Under the pieces are notes generated by a model that did not search any database, had not been told where the DNA came from, and saw nothing but the letters and a program-made list of their open reading frames with translations. The translations under genes were made by a program, and so were the position numbers. This document shows, one piece after another, positions 9,532 to 19,432 of a stretch of 64,000 nt of DNA (its first letter is position 1; the number at the start of each line of letters is the position of its first letter). Source of the DNA: Enterobacter asburiae (GTDB lineage Bacteria > Pseudomonadota > Gammaproteobacteria > Enterobacterales > Enterobacteriaceae); assembly GCF_007035645.1 (NCBI RefSeq), contig NZ_AP019632.1, forward strand, positions 2,976,001 to 3,040,000, given 5' to 3'.

Positions 9532-11292
9532 ATGACTCAAACGTTTATCCCCGGCAAAGACGCCGCTCTGGAAGATTCCATCGCTCGCTTCCAACAGAAA
9601 CTGACCGACCTGGGTTTTAACATCGAAGAAGCCTCCTGGCTCAATCCGGTACCTCACGTCTGGTCCGTGCATATTCGCGATAAAGACTGTGCCCTGTGCT
9701 TTACCAACGGTAAAGGCGCGACAAAAAAAGCGGCACTGGCCTCTGCGCTGGGTGAGTATTTTGAGCGTCTGTCCACCAACTATTTCTTCGCTGACTTCTG
9801 GCTGGGCGAAACCATCGCTAACGGCCCGTTCGTTCACTATCCAAATGAAAAATGGTTCCCGCTGACCGAAGATGACGAGCTGCCGGAAGGTATTCTCGAC
9901 GCGCGCCTGCGTGCCTTCTACGATCCAGACAGCGAACTGACCGCCAGCATGCTGATCGATCTGCAGTCCGGAAACGACGATCGCGGTATTTGCGCCCTGC
10001 CCTTTACCCGTCAGTCTGACGAGCAGACCGTCTATATCCCGATGAACATCGTCGGCAACCTGTATGTATCCAACGGCATGTCCGCCGGTAACACCCGCAA
10101 TGAAGCGCGCGTGCAGGGTCTGTCTGAAGTCTTCGAGCGTCACATCAAAAACCGCATTATTGCCGAATCCATCAGCCTGCCTGAAATTCCGGCAGACGTG
10201 CTGGCGCGCTACCCGGGCGTAGTGGAGTCCATCGCCAAGCTGGAAGCCGAAGGTTTCCCAATCTTTGCCTATGACGGCTCGCTGGGCGGTAAGTATCCGG
10301 TTATCTGCGTCGTGCTGTTTAACCCGACCAACGGTACCTGCTTCGCCTCATTCGGCGCGCACCCTGACTTCGGCGTGGCGCTGGAGCGTACCGTTACCGA
10401 GCTGCTGCAGGGCCGTAGCCTGAAAGATCTCGACGTCTTCACCCCGCCAACGTTTGACGATGAAGAAGTGGCCGAGCATACCAACCTTGAAACCCATTTC
10501 ATCGACTCCAGCGGTTTAATTTCCTGGGATATGTTCAAGCAGGACGCCGACTATCCGTTCGTGGACTGGAGCTTTGCCGGGACCACGGAAGAAGAGTTCG
10601 CCACGCTGATGGCCATCTTCAACGCGGAAGATCGGGAAGTCTACATTGCCGACTACGAACATCTTGGCGTCTACGCGTGCCGCATTATCGTTCCGGGCAT
10701 GTCCGACATCTACCCGGCTGAAGATCTGTGGCTGGCCAATAACAGCATGGGCGCGCACCTGCGCGAAACGCTGCTGGCTCTGCCGGGCAGCGAGTGGGAG
10801 AAAGAAGATTATCTGAACCTGATCGCCCAGCTGGACGAAGAAGGCCACGATGACTTTACCCGCGTACGCGAACTGCTGGGCCTGGCGACCGGTAAAGACA
10901 ACGGCTGGTATACCCTGCGCATCGGTGAGCTGAAAGCGATGCTGGCCCTGGCGGGTGGCGATTTGGATCAGGCCCTGGCCTGGACCGAGTGGACCATGGA
11001 ATTCAACCAGTCGGTCTTCTCTGCCGAGCGCACCAATTATTACCGCTGCCTGCAAACCCTGCTGCTGCTGGCCCAGGAAGAGGATCGCGAGCCGCTGCAA
11101 TACCTGAATGCTTTCGTGCGGATGTACGGAGCTGAGGCCGTAGAAGCAGCCAGTGCAGCCCTGAGCGGCGAAGAGCCGTTCTATGGCCTGCAGGCTGTTG
11201 ATAGCGATCTGAAAGCCTTCCCGGCGCATCAGTCGCTGCTGAAGGCCTACGAAAAACTGCAGAAAGCAAAAGCCGCTTACTGGTCAAAATAA
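9532..11292 (+). CDS. ycaO: YcaO, accessory factor for ribosomal protein S12 methylthiolation
   Basis: A 586-residue ATP-binding YcaO-fold protein with a C-terminal TPR-like helical extension. The family activates amide backbones with ATP; E. coli YcaO is linked to RimO-dependent beta-methylthiolation of S12, its exact reaction being less clear. Visible family features are SALGEYFERLSTNYF (about residues 80-94), GNTRNEARVQGLSEVFERHIKNRI (about 185-208), and RTVTELLQGR. The open frame extends upstream into ycaP, but the ATG at 9532 gives the known N terminus MTQTFIPGKDAALEDSI. The ribosome site is weak (AAGTGAA). It lies directly upstream of focA-pflB. Confidence 0.96.
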   Translation: MTQTFIPGKDAALEDSIARFQQKLTDLGFNIEEASWLNPVPHVWSVHIRDKDCALCFTNGKGATKKAALASALGEYFERLSTNYFFADFWLGETIANGPFVHYPNEKWFPLTEDDELPEGILDARLRAFYDPDSELTASMLIDLQSGNDDRGICALPFTRQSDEQTVYIPMNIVGNLYVSNGMSAGNTRNEARVQGLSEVFERHIKNRIIAESISLPEIPADVLARYPGVVESIAKLEAEGFPIFAYDGSLGGKYPVICVVLFNPTNGTCFASFGAHPDFGVALERTVTELLQGRSLKDLDVFTPPTFDDEEVAEHTNLETHFIDSSGLISWDMFKQDADYPFVDWSFAGTTEEEFATLMAIFNAEDREVYIADYEHLGVYACRIIVPGMSDIYPAEDLWLANNSMGAHLRETLLALPGSEWEKEDYLNLIAQLDEEGHDDFTRVRELLGLATGKDNGWYTLRIGELKAMLALAGGDLDQALAWTEWTMEFNQSVFSAERTNYYRCLQTLLLLAQEEDREPLQYLNAFVRMYGAEAVEAASAALSGEEPFYGLQAVDSDLKAFPAHQSLLKAYEKLQKAKAAYWSK

Positions 11293-11698
11293 GCGCACAT
11301 AACATTACCAGCTGTAGGCGTATTCAATCGTCTGGGCTATATTACGGGGCAATTTCATTGCCCCGTTTTTTATTTTCTTCGGCAATGACTGTTGATTGTA
11401 ATAATAAAGTTAAACATGGGTAAATATAATAATATTTACCTAGGCTTTACTGTTACTTTTTATGGTAAATACTCCATATTAATTAACTGTGTCAGAGGTG
11501 GCTGAACGAAAAAATTCAACTCTTTTCATAACTTTTAAAATTTATTTTTATACGGATAATCAAATACTTACTCCGCATTTGCTGTAAAACCATACACACT
11601 GCGGGCCTATAAGCCAGGCGAGATATGATCTATATCAATTTCTCTTCTATAATGCTTTGTTAGTATCTCGTCGCCGACTTAATAAAGAGAGAGTTAGT
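11293..11698 (+). promoter_or_regulatory. ycaO terminator and focA-pfl control region
   Basis: This 406-base gap begins with a terminator-type hairpin (ACGGGGCAA/TTGCCCCGT with a T-run, 11343-11371) that ends ycaO. An AT-rich stretch follows that in E. coli carries several anaerobic promoters controlled by FNR, ArcA and IHF. Near the focA end I see a FNR-like dyad ATGAT-CTAT-ATCAA (11625-11638, 9 of 10 half-site positions) and a perfect TATAAT at 11648-11653, about 45 bases before the focA start. The more distant promoters could not be resolved by eye. Confidence 0.7.
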
Positions 11699-12556
11699 GT
11701 GAAAGCTGACAACCCTTTTGATCTTTTACTCCCTGCTGCGATGGCCAAAGTTGCCGAAGAAGCGGGTGTCTATAAAGCAACGAAACACCCGATGAAGACG
11801 TTCTATCTGGCGATCACGGCTGGTGTGTTCATCTCTATCGCTTTCGTCTTCTACATCACCGCCACCACCGGTACTGCCGGAATGCCTTTCGGCATGGCCA
11901 AACTGATTGGCGGCATTTGCTTCTCACTGGGTCTGATTCTCTGCGTCATCTGCGGCGCCGACCTCTTCACCTCAACGGTGCTGATTGTCGTGGCAAAGGC
12001 CAGCGGAAGAATTACCTGGGGTCAGCTGGCACGCAACTGGCTTAACGTCTACGTGGGTAACCTGGTTGGCTGTCTGCTCTTTGTTTTGTTGATGTGGCTT
12101 TCTGGCGAGTACATGACCGCCAACGGTGGCTGGGGCCTTAACGTCCTGCAAACCGCCGACCACAAAATGCACCACACATTTATCGAAGCCGTTGCTCTCG
12201 GCATCCTCGCTAACCTGATGGTCTGCCTGGCTGTATGGATGAGCTACTCGGGTCGTAGCCTGATGGACAAAGCCTTAATTATGGTTCTGCCGGTTGCGAT
12301 GTTTGTTGCCAGCGGCTTTGAGCACAGTATCGCGAATATGTTCATGATCCCAATGGGCATTGTCATCCGCGACTTTGCAAGCCCGGAGTTCTGGACCGCA
12401 GTTGGTTCATCCCCGGAAAGTTTCTCTCACCTGACTATTATGAATTTCATTACTGATAACCTGATCCCTGTCACTATCGGGAACATTATCGGTGGGGGTC
12501 TGTTAGTTGGGTTGACATACTGGGTCATTTACCTGCGTGGCGACGATCATCATTGA
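11699..12556 (+). CDS. focA: Formate channel FocA
   Basis: Pentameric inner-membrane channel of the formate/nitrite transporter family that passes formate made by PflB. The 285-residue protein has six hydrophobic segments; the ADLFTSTVL segment, the GNLVGCLL segment and the pore histidine (equivalent to H209) in ASGFEHSIANMF are visible. The start is GTG at 11699, giving the N terminus (M)KADNPFDLLLPAAMAKVAEEAG and E. coli length; it follows an AGAGAG ribosome site. An in-frame ATG at 11657 is too close to the promoter to be likely. Operon with pflB 51 bases downstream. Confidence 0.96.
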   Translation: MKADNPFDLLLPAAMAKVAEEAGVYKATKHPMKTFYLAITAGVFISIAFVFYITATTGTAGMPFGMAKLIGGICFSLGLILCVICGADLFTSTVLIVVAKASGRITWGQLARNWLNVYVGNLVGCLLFVLLMWLSGEYMTANGGWGLNVLQTADHKMHHTFIEAVALGILANLMVCLAVWMSYSGRSLMDKALIMVLPVAMFVASGFEHSIANMFMIPMGIVIRDFASPEFWTAVGSSPESFSHLTIMNFITDNLIPVTIGNIIGGGLLVGLTYWVIYLRGDDHH

Positions 12557-12607
12557 TGGTTTTCTCAGGCAGTAAATAAAAAATCCACTTAAGAAGGTAG
12601 GTGTTAC

Positions 12608-14890
<2,283 letters not shown>

Positions 14891-14930
14891 CTGGAATTGA
14901 CTGAAATCACGCGTTAAAAAGCGTACAATA

Positions 14931-14957
14931 AAGGCTCCACGTCAGTGGGGCCTTTTT
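14931..14957 (+). terminator. Rho-independent terminator after pflB
   Basis: Hairpin AAGGCTCCAC/GTGGGGCCTT (one G-T pair, loop GTCA) followed by five T. It lies 40 bases after the pflB stop and separates focA-pflB from pflA transcripts. Confidence 0.85.
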
Positions 14958-15094
14958 AGCACCCTCTCCACCTCAGTCTCTTTTGTCCGCTATCTATACT
15001 CTATGGATATCAGCCAAAACAGACTTCAACACAGCCGGCTTTGAGCTGTGCATACTCAGGCCCCGGACGGGCCGATGCTGGAGATATCACCGCA

Positions 15095-15835
15095 ATGTCA
15101 ATTATTGGTCGCATTCACTCCTTTGAATCCTGTGGCACCGTCGATGGCCCGGGTATCCGCTTTATCACCTTTTTCCAGGGCTGCCTGATGCGCTGCCTGT
15201 ACTGCCATAACCGTGACACCTGGGATACGCACGGCGGTAAAGAAGTGACCGTTGAAGACTTGATGAAAGAGGTGGTGACCTACCGCCACTTTATGAACGC
15301 GTCCGGCGGCGGCGTCACCGCATCCGGCGGTGAAGCCATTCTGCAGGCCGAATTTGTCCGCGACTGGTTCCGCGCCTGCCATAAAGAAGGCATTCATACC
15401 TGTCTCGACACCAACGGCTTTGTGCGCCGCTACGATCCGGTTATCGACGAGCTGCTTGAAGTGACCGATCTGGTGATGCTCGATCTTAAACAGATGAACG
15501 ATGAGATCCACCAGAACCTCGTTGGCGTCTCAAACCACCGCACGCTGGAATTCGCCAAATACATTGCCGATAAAGGCATCAAAACCTGGATCCGCTACGT
15601 GGTGGTTCCCGGCTGGTCAGATGACGACGACTCCGCGCACCGCCTGGGGGAATTTACCCGCGACATGGGCAACGTCGAAAAAATCGAGCTTCTCCCCTAT
15701 CACGAGCTGGGTAAACATAAATGGGTGGCGATGGGCGAAGAGTACAAACTTGATGGCGTGAAGCCGCCAAAAAAAGAGACGATGGAACGCGTCAAAGGTA
15801 TTCTTGAACAGTACGGCCACAAGGTGATGTATTAA
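15095..15835 (+). CDS. pflA: Pyruvate formate-lyase 1 activating enzyme (radical SAM)
   Basis: Cytoplasmic radical-SAM enzyme that abstracts hydrogen from glycine 734 of PflB, using S-adenosylmethionine and reduced flavodoxin. The 246-residue protein has the CxxxCxxC cluster motif at C30, C34 and C37 ([16 protein letters not shown]), the SAM-binding GG stretch [13 protein letters not shown], and the C-terminal motif [11 protein letters not shown]. The ATG at 15095 with a GGAG site gives the family N terminus [20 protein letters not shown]; the longer frame from 15041 is rejected. The gap after pflB contains a terminator, so pflA probably also has its own promoter. Confidence 0.98.
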   Translation: MSIIGRIHSFESCGTVDGPGIRFITFFQGCLMRCLYCHNRDTWDTHGGKEVTVEDLMKEVVTYRHFMNASGGGVTASGGEAILQAEFVRDWFRACHKEGIHTCLDTNGFVRRYDPVIDELLEVTDLVMLDLKQMNDEIHQNLVGVSNHRTLEFAKYIADKGIKTWIRYVVVPGWSDDDDSAHRLGEFTRDMGNVEKIELLPYHELGKHKWVAMGEEYKLDGVKPPKKETMERVKGILEQYGHKVMY

Positions 15836-15837
15836 AG

Positions 15838-15866
15838 AAAAGCCCGGTGAAAACCGGGCTTTTTTA
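15838..15866. terminator. Bidirectional terminator between pflA and the cigR-like gene
   Basis: Perfect 8-bp stem AGCCCGGT/ACCGGGCT with loop GAAA (15841-15860), flanked by A's on one side and six T on the other, between two convergent genes. It can serve both strands. Confidence 0.85.
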
Positions 15867-15870
15867 TATT

Positions 15871-16392
15871 CTATTTAAAGACGCCGTTAATAACGGAGGT
15901 CACAATGGCTGTACTCAGCGCAATTAAGACCAGGTCGTCTCCGACCACGCGCCATTCATAGCCAGGGTAGGAAGGAAGCTGACCCAGCATTGAGGCCGGC
16001 ACGGTTTTCTTCGCAATGCCCGGAGGCAACGGTTTACCGCGCGCCAGGTTTTTCGCGATACCCGGAGGCAGAGAGTCATAGCCCGTTAGGCCATAATTCA
16101 GCGCCAGATGGCGGGCATGATCGAAGCTCACGCGAGCGTCGACATCGTTACCGACATCTTTACTGCTTTTAAAGCTTTTATCCGATTTTCCAGGGTTATC
16201 CTGACCGTTATTTTGCTTATTGCCATGGTTACCAGAATTTCCGTTACCATGATTACCGCCATTACCTTGCCCGCCACCGTTTCCGTGACCACCGCCATTC
16301 CCGTTTCCAGGATTAGCCATGACCGGAGCCGTTGCAAACGTTAAAGACAACACTACGGCAAGTGCGGTAGTGGAAAAACGACGAATAGACAT
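15871..16392 (-). CDS. Secreted CigR/RcnB-like protein
   Basis: A 173-residue exported protein: signal peptide to about residue 26 (APVMA/NPG), then a low-complexity Gly-Asn-His stretch (residues about 27-65) and a charged Lys-Ser stretch. The C-terminal part has two near-identical segments, SLPPGIAKNLARGKPLPPGI, and ends with YPGYEWRVVGDDLVLIALST and a hydrophobic tail. The ending resembles RcnB-type domains and Salmonella CigR (an anti-virulence regulator), so CigR-like is the best label; function here is unknown. The ATG at 16390-16392 with AAGGCAG gives the signal peptide, while the longer frame to 16497 does not. E. coli lacks a gene at this position. Confidence 0.8.
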   Translation of the reverse strand: MSIRRFSTTALAVVLSLTFATAPVMANPGNGNGGGHGNGGGQGNGGNHGNGNSGNHGNKQNNGQDNPGKSDKSFKSSKDVGNDVDARVSFDHARHLALNYGLTGYDSLPPGIAKNLARGKPLPPGIAKKTVPASMLGQLPSYPGYEWRVVGDDLVLIALSTAIVTSVINGVFK

Positions 16393-16481
16393 GATTGCTG
16401 CCTTATAGTGGTAGGACTCACATGAATTATCGCCTGGCGCAATAAACAAACAATAAGTAAAACTCTTAGTTGTGACCGGGA

Positions 16482-16512
16482 CAAAAAAGCCTGTCATCGA
16501 CAGGCTTTTATT
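16482..16512. terminator. Terminator after ycaD
   Basis: Perfect 11-bp inverted repeat AAAAGCCTGTC/GACAGGCTTTT with loop ATC (16485-16509), with A-runs on the minus-strand exit side. It ends ycaD just past its stop. Confidence 0.85.
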
Positions 16513-16515
16513 TAA

Positions 16516-17664
16516 TCAGGCATGTGCCACAGGCGTTGGATGCTCGCCTGCTTTGCGCAGCAGCATCAAGAGATAAATAAACGACACGCTGGCGATCATG
16601 ATAAACAATAAGTTATCAGAGTAATTCTGCATCAGCATCGCGGTAAACGTCGGGCCTAATAAGCTGCCGATGGTATAGCTCAGTAACAGCGCCTGGTTCA
16701 TTGCTACCAGCTGGTGATGTTCAACTTTCTCACAGGCCCAGGCCATCGCGACCGGATAGAGCGTAAAGCCAGCCGCCCCGAGAATAAACAGCGCAGGCGC
16801 CATCGCGGCGTTGCTGAGCATGGCAAGGCATCCCATAATGACCACAAAGACCTGCACGCGCAGCACCAGCAGACGACCGAAGCGGTCCGCCAGACGGCCA
16901 ATCGGCCACTGCCCGACGATCCCCGCACTCACCATCACCGCCATCCAGAAGCCAATTCCAGAATCGCTGACGCCCTGATGATTCAGATAGAGCGGCATCA
17001 GGCCATAGAGCGAGCCCAGTACAATCCCCGAGATAATGCAGCCGTTAACGCCCAGACGCGCCTGACGGAGTCTGAGCATCGGCCAGACGTGGGTCGATTC
17101 CTGATGCTCGCTGTTCTGGTTCACAATGCGCGTGAAGAGCAGCGGCAGGATCGCGGCGAGCACCATGCCCGTTACCCACGGCAGAACGCTCATCAGATCG
17201 GTTGGCAGCTTGCTGACCATCAGTTGACCCAGCACGGTGCCGACGTAGTAAACCATCATATAGGCCGCCAGCAGGCGTCCGCGGTTGCGGGAGGTGCCGC
17301 TGCACATCAGCGCGCTTTCAACCACCACCCAAATCATCGCGCAGCCTACGCCTGCGATAAAGCGCCATGCCATCCAGCTCCAGAAGCCGACCATCAGGCC
17401 CAGCCCGGCACACCCGGCGGCGAAAATCAGCGAAGCCAGATAATAGCTGCGATTAAAGCCAAAGCGCTTAATCAGGCTCCCGGTCATTAGCGTACCCAGC
17501 AGGTTCCCGGTAAAAAAGGACGAGCTGACCATACCCACCTGCCAGGTCGGTAAGTTTTCATGGGCGAGCCATAGCGGGACGAGCGTATTTAACACTGCGA
17601 TCGCCAGGGTCAACAGAAGCAGGCCACAAAGCAACAGAAGCACTGGCCGGGTATAGGTGGTCAT
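16516..17664 (-). CDS. ycaD: MFS transporter YcaD
   Basis: A 382-residue major facilitator with about twelve hydrophobic segments. It carries the MFS loop motif between segments 2 and 3 ([13 protein letters not shown]) and its repeat in the second half ([14 protein letters not shown]). Its substrate is not established in any species that I know of. The length equals E. coli YcaD. Start ATG at 17662-17664. Its terminator is shared with the region of the cigR-like gene; about 275 bases separate it from the dmsC end. Confidence 0.94.
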   Translation of the reverse strand: MTTYTRPVLLLLCGLLLLTLAIAVLNTLVPLWLAHENLPTWQVGMVSSSFFTGNLLGTLMTGSLIKRFGFNRSYYLASLIFAAGCAGLGLMVGFWSWMAWRFIAGVGCAMIWVVVESALMCSGTSRNRGRLLAAYMMVYYVGTVLGQLMVSKLPTDLMSVLPWVTGMVLAAILPLLFTRIVNQNSEHQESTHVWPMLRLRQARLGVNGCIISGIVLGSLYGLMPLYLNHQGVSDSGIGFWMAVMVSAGIVGQWPIGRLADRFGRLLVLRVQVFVVIMGCLAMLSNAAMAPALFILGAAGFTLYPVAMAWACEKVEHHQLVAMNQALLLSYTIGSLLGPTFTAMLMQNYSDNLLFIMIASVSFIYLLMLLRKAGEHPTPVAHA

Positions 17665-17939
17665 GGATTAAAAACCGTGAGGAAGTTCAGATTTCGTGCG
17701 CATCATGCCACTGGCAAAACCAAAGTCAATCCACTGACTTAGCCGCCTCGCACAATATGTTCCCTGTCGATTTAAAAAACTTATCCTGCTAATGCCACGC
17801 CTGCTATAGATATTAATTATGTGTCTGTTTTTATTTATTAATGGGCGAAATTAAAACAAAACGACAGTCGAAAAATTTCATGATCGAAAAAAGAAAAAGC
17901 CGGGCACTCAGGCCCGGCTTGATATAACTCAATGCAACG
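17665..17939. other. Intergenic region between dmsC and ycaD
   Basis: Holds the ycaD promoter region (AT-rich, around 17760-17880) and the dmsC terminator at 17897-17925. I see no gene or other clear element. Confidence 0.5.
17888..17925 (-). terminator. Terminator after dmsC
   Basis: Perfect 9-bp stem AAGCCGGGC/GCCCGGCTT with a 6-base loop (17897-17920), followed on the minus strand by TTTTCTTTTTT. It ends the dmsABC operon. Confidence 0.88.
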
Positions 17940-18803
17940 TTAACTGGCGATAGCCATACCAACGGTCATATGCAACCCGTAGAACACACCGCGGCCAATC
18001 AGTTCACCCGCCAGGACCAGCACAAAGGCCAGTGACAGCAGCGGCAGCGCGGGCTGATAACCTTTAAGCTGAGGAGCGATCCAGAATACCAACGCCGCGA
18101 CCAGCAGAACGATGCGCCAGGCCATCAGAGAACCGTAGTCCGGCACCAGGGCAGAAGCCTGCTGGATAGAGCTGTGAATGGTTGCCAGTTCTGCCCCCTG
18201 CATCAGAGCGACCATCGCACTCACCACCAGCGCCAGCAGCGAAACAGCCGGCAGCAAACGCATTGCCCACCCGTCTACGCCCGCCACGCGCAGCAGCAGG
18301 TAGCCCAGCAGCGGCCCGCCGATAAACATCGTCAGGAAGAAGCTCATCGGCGTCCAGACGCTGTACCAGGTTGGAACGGTATCGATGGTGTTATAGACGC
18401 GCACCATCATCCACACGAACACCACGCCCAGCACCATGGTCACGATCAGCCACAGGCTGCGCAGACCCGCAGGCAATTTCTTCAAAGCGGCCAGCAGCCA
18501 GCCCAGCCCACCGACGGCAAAGAAAATTGCCCCGCTGGCAATCTCGTTACTGAGGGATGAGGCCCCCACGCGGTTCAGAGAGTTAAACGCGCGCATCGGC
18601 GAACCCAGGTGCAGCGTAGAGGCGATAAACCCAATCCCCATCAGCACCCACAGGCCAAACATGCTCAACACTAAACGCTGCTGCTGTTCAGCGTTGAGAT
18701 TCCCCTTCAGCAGCGCCAGCGCGAGCACAATGAAACCGCCCGCCACGCACTGGCCAAAGACCGTGAAGATCATCAGCGGCCATTCATGCCATCCACTTCC
18801 CAT
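17940..18803 (-). CDS. dmsC: DMSO reductase membrane anchor subunit C
   Basis: Integral inner-membrane subunit (287 residues, eight hydrophobic segments) that anchors DmsAB, binds menaquinol and passes electrons to the FeS subunit. It starts MGSGWHEWPLMIFTVFGQCVAGG; HLGSPMRAFNSLNRVG and the C-terminal GELIGRGVFYGLHMTVG are DmsC signatures. The ATG at 18801-18803 has a GGAGGTG ribosome site inside the end of dmsB and is separated from the dmsB stop by a single base, so the genes are translationally coupled. The longer frame from 18845 is rejected. Confidence 0.97.
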   Translation of the reverse strand: MGSGWHEWPLMIFTVFGQCVAGGFIVLALALLKGNLNAEQQQRLVLSMFGLWVLMGIGFIASTLHLGSPMRAFNSLNRVGASSLSNEIASGAIFFAVGGLGWLLAALKKLPAGLRSLWLIVTMVLGVVFVWMMVRVYNTIDTVPTWYSVWTPMSFFLTMFIGGPLLGYLLLRVAGVDGWAMRLLPAVSLLALVVSAMVALMQGAELATIHSSIQQASALVPDYGSLMAWRIVLLVAALVFWIAPQLKGYQPALPLLSLAFVLVLAGELIGRGVFYGLHMTVGMAIAS

Positions 18804-18804
18804 C

Positions 18805-19422
18805 TCACACCTCCTTCGGATTTGCCAGGTAGCCGGTGGTGTCACCTGTAGGACGGCTGTTGGCGTTAGGTTTAATCACAATGCTCGGCTTCGTGAAGTG
18901 CGCAGACGGCAGCGGTGCCACTGCGGCAAGCTGACCGTGTTTTTGACGCAGCTCTTCAATCGGGCCGAAGTCCAGCGCGCGCAGCGGACAGGACTCGACG
19001 CAAATCGGCTTTTTGCCGTCCGCCACGCGGGTGTGGCAACCGTCGCATTTGGTCATATGACCTTTGGCGGCGTTGTACTGCGGCGCGCCGTACGGGCACG
19101 CCATGTGGCAGTACCGACAGCCGATGCAGACATCTTCGTTCACCACCACAAAACCGTCTTCACGCTTGTGCATCGCCCCACTCGGGCAGACCTTGGTGCA
19201 GGCCGGATCTTCACAATGGTTACAGGCAATCGACAGGTAATAGGCAAAGACGTTCTGATGCCAGACGCCGTTATCTTCCTGCCAGTCGCCACCGGCGTAT
19301 TCGTAAATACGGCGGAAGCTGACGTCAGGAGTCAGGTCTTTGTAATCTTTACAGGCCAGCTCGCAGGTTTTGCACCCGGTGCAACGGCTGGAATCGATAA
19401 AAAATCCATACTGGGTTGTCAT
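18805..19422 (-). CDS. dmsB: DMSO reductase iron-sulfur subunit B
   Basis: Electron-transfer subunit with four [4Fe-4S] clusters linking DmsC to DmsA. The 205-residue protein shows the four ferredoxin-like cysteine groups: CTGCKTCELAC, CNHCEDPACTKVCP, CIGCRYCHMACP and CDGCHTRVADGKKPICVESCP. The start MTTQYGFFIDSSRC is the family N terminus. It lies 10 bases after dmsA. Confidence 0.98.
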   Translation of the reverse strand: MTTQYGFFIDSSRCTGCKTCELACKDYKDLTPDVSFRRIYEYAGGDWQEDNGVWHQNVFAYYLSIACNHCEDPACTKVCPSGAMHKREDGFVVVNEDVCIGCRYCHMACPYGAPQYNAAKGHMTKCDGCHTRVADGKKPICVESCPLRALDFGPIEELRQKHGQLAAVAPLPSAHFTKPSIVIKPNANSRPTGDTTGYLANPKEV

Positions 19423-19432
19423 CGGCTACTCC

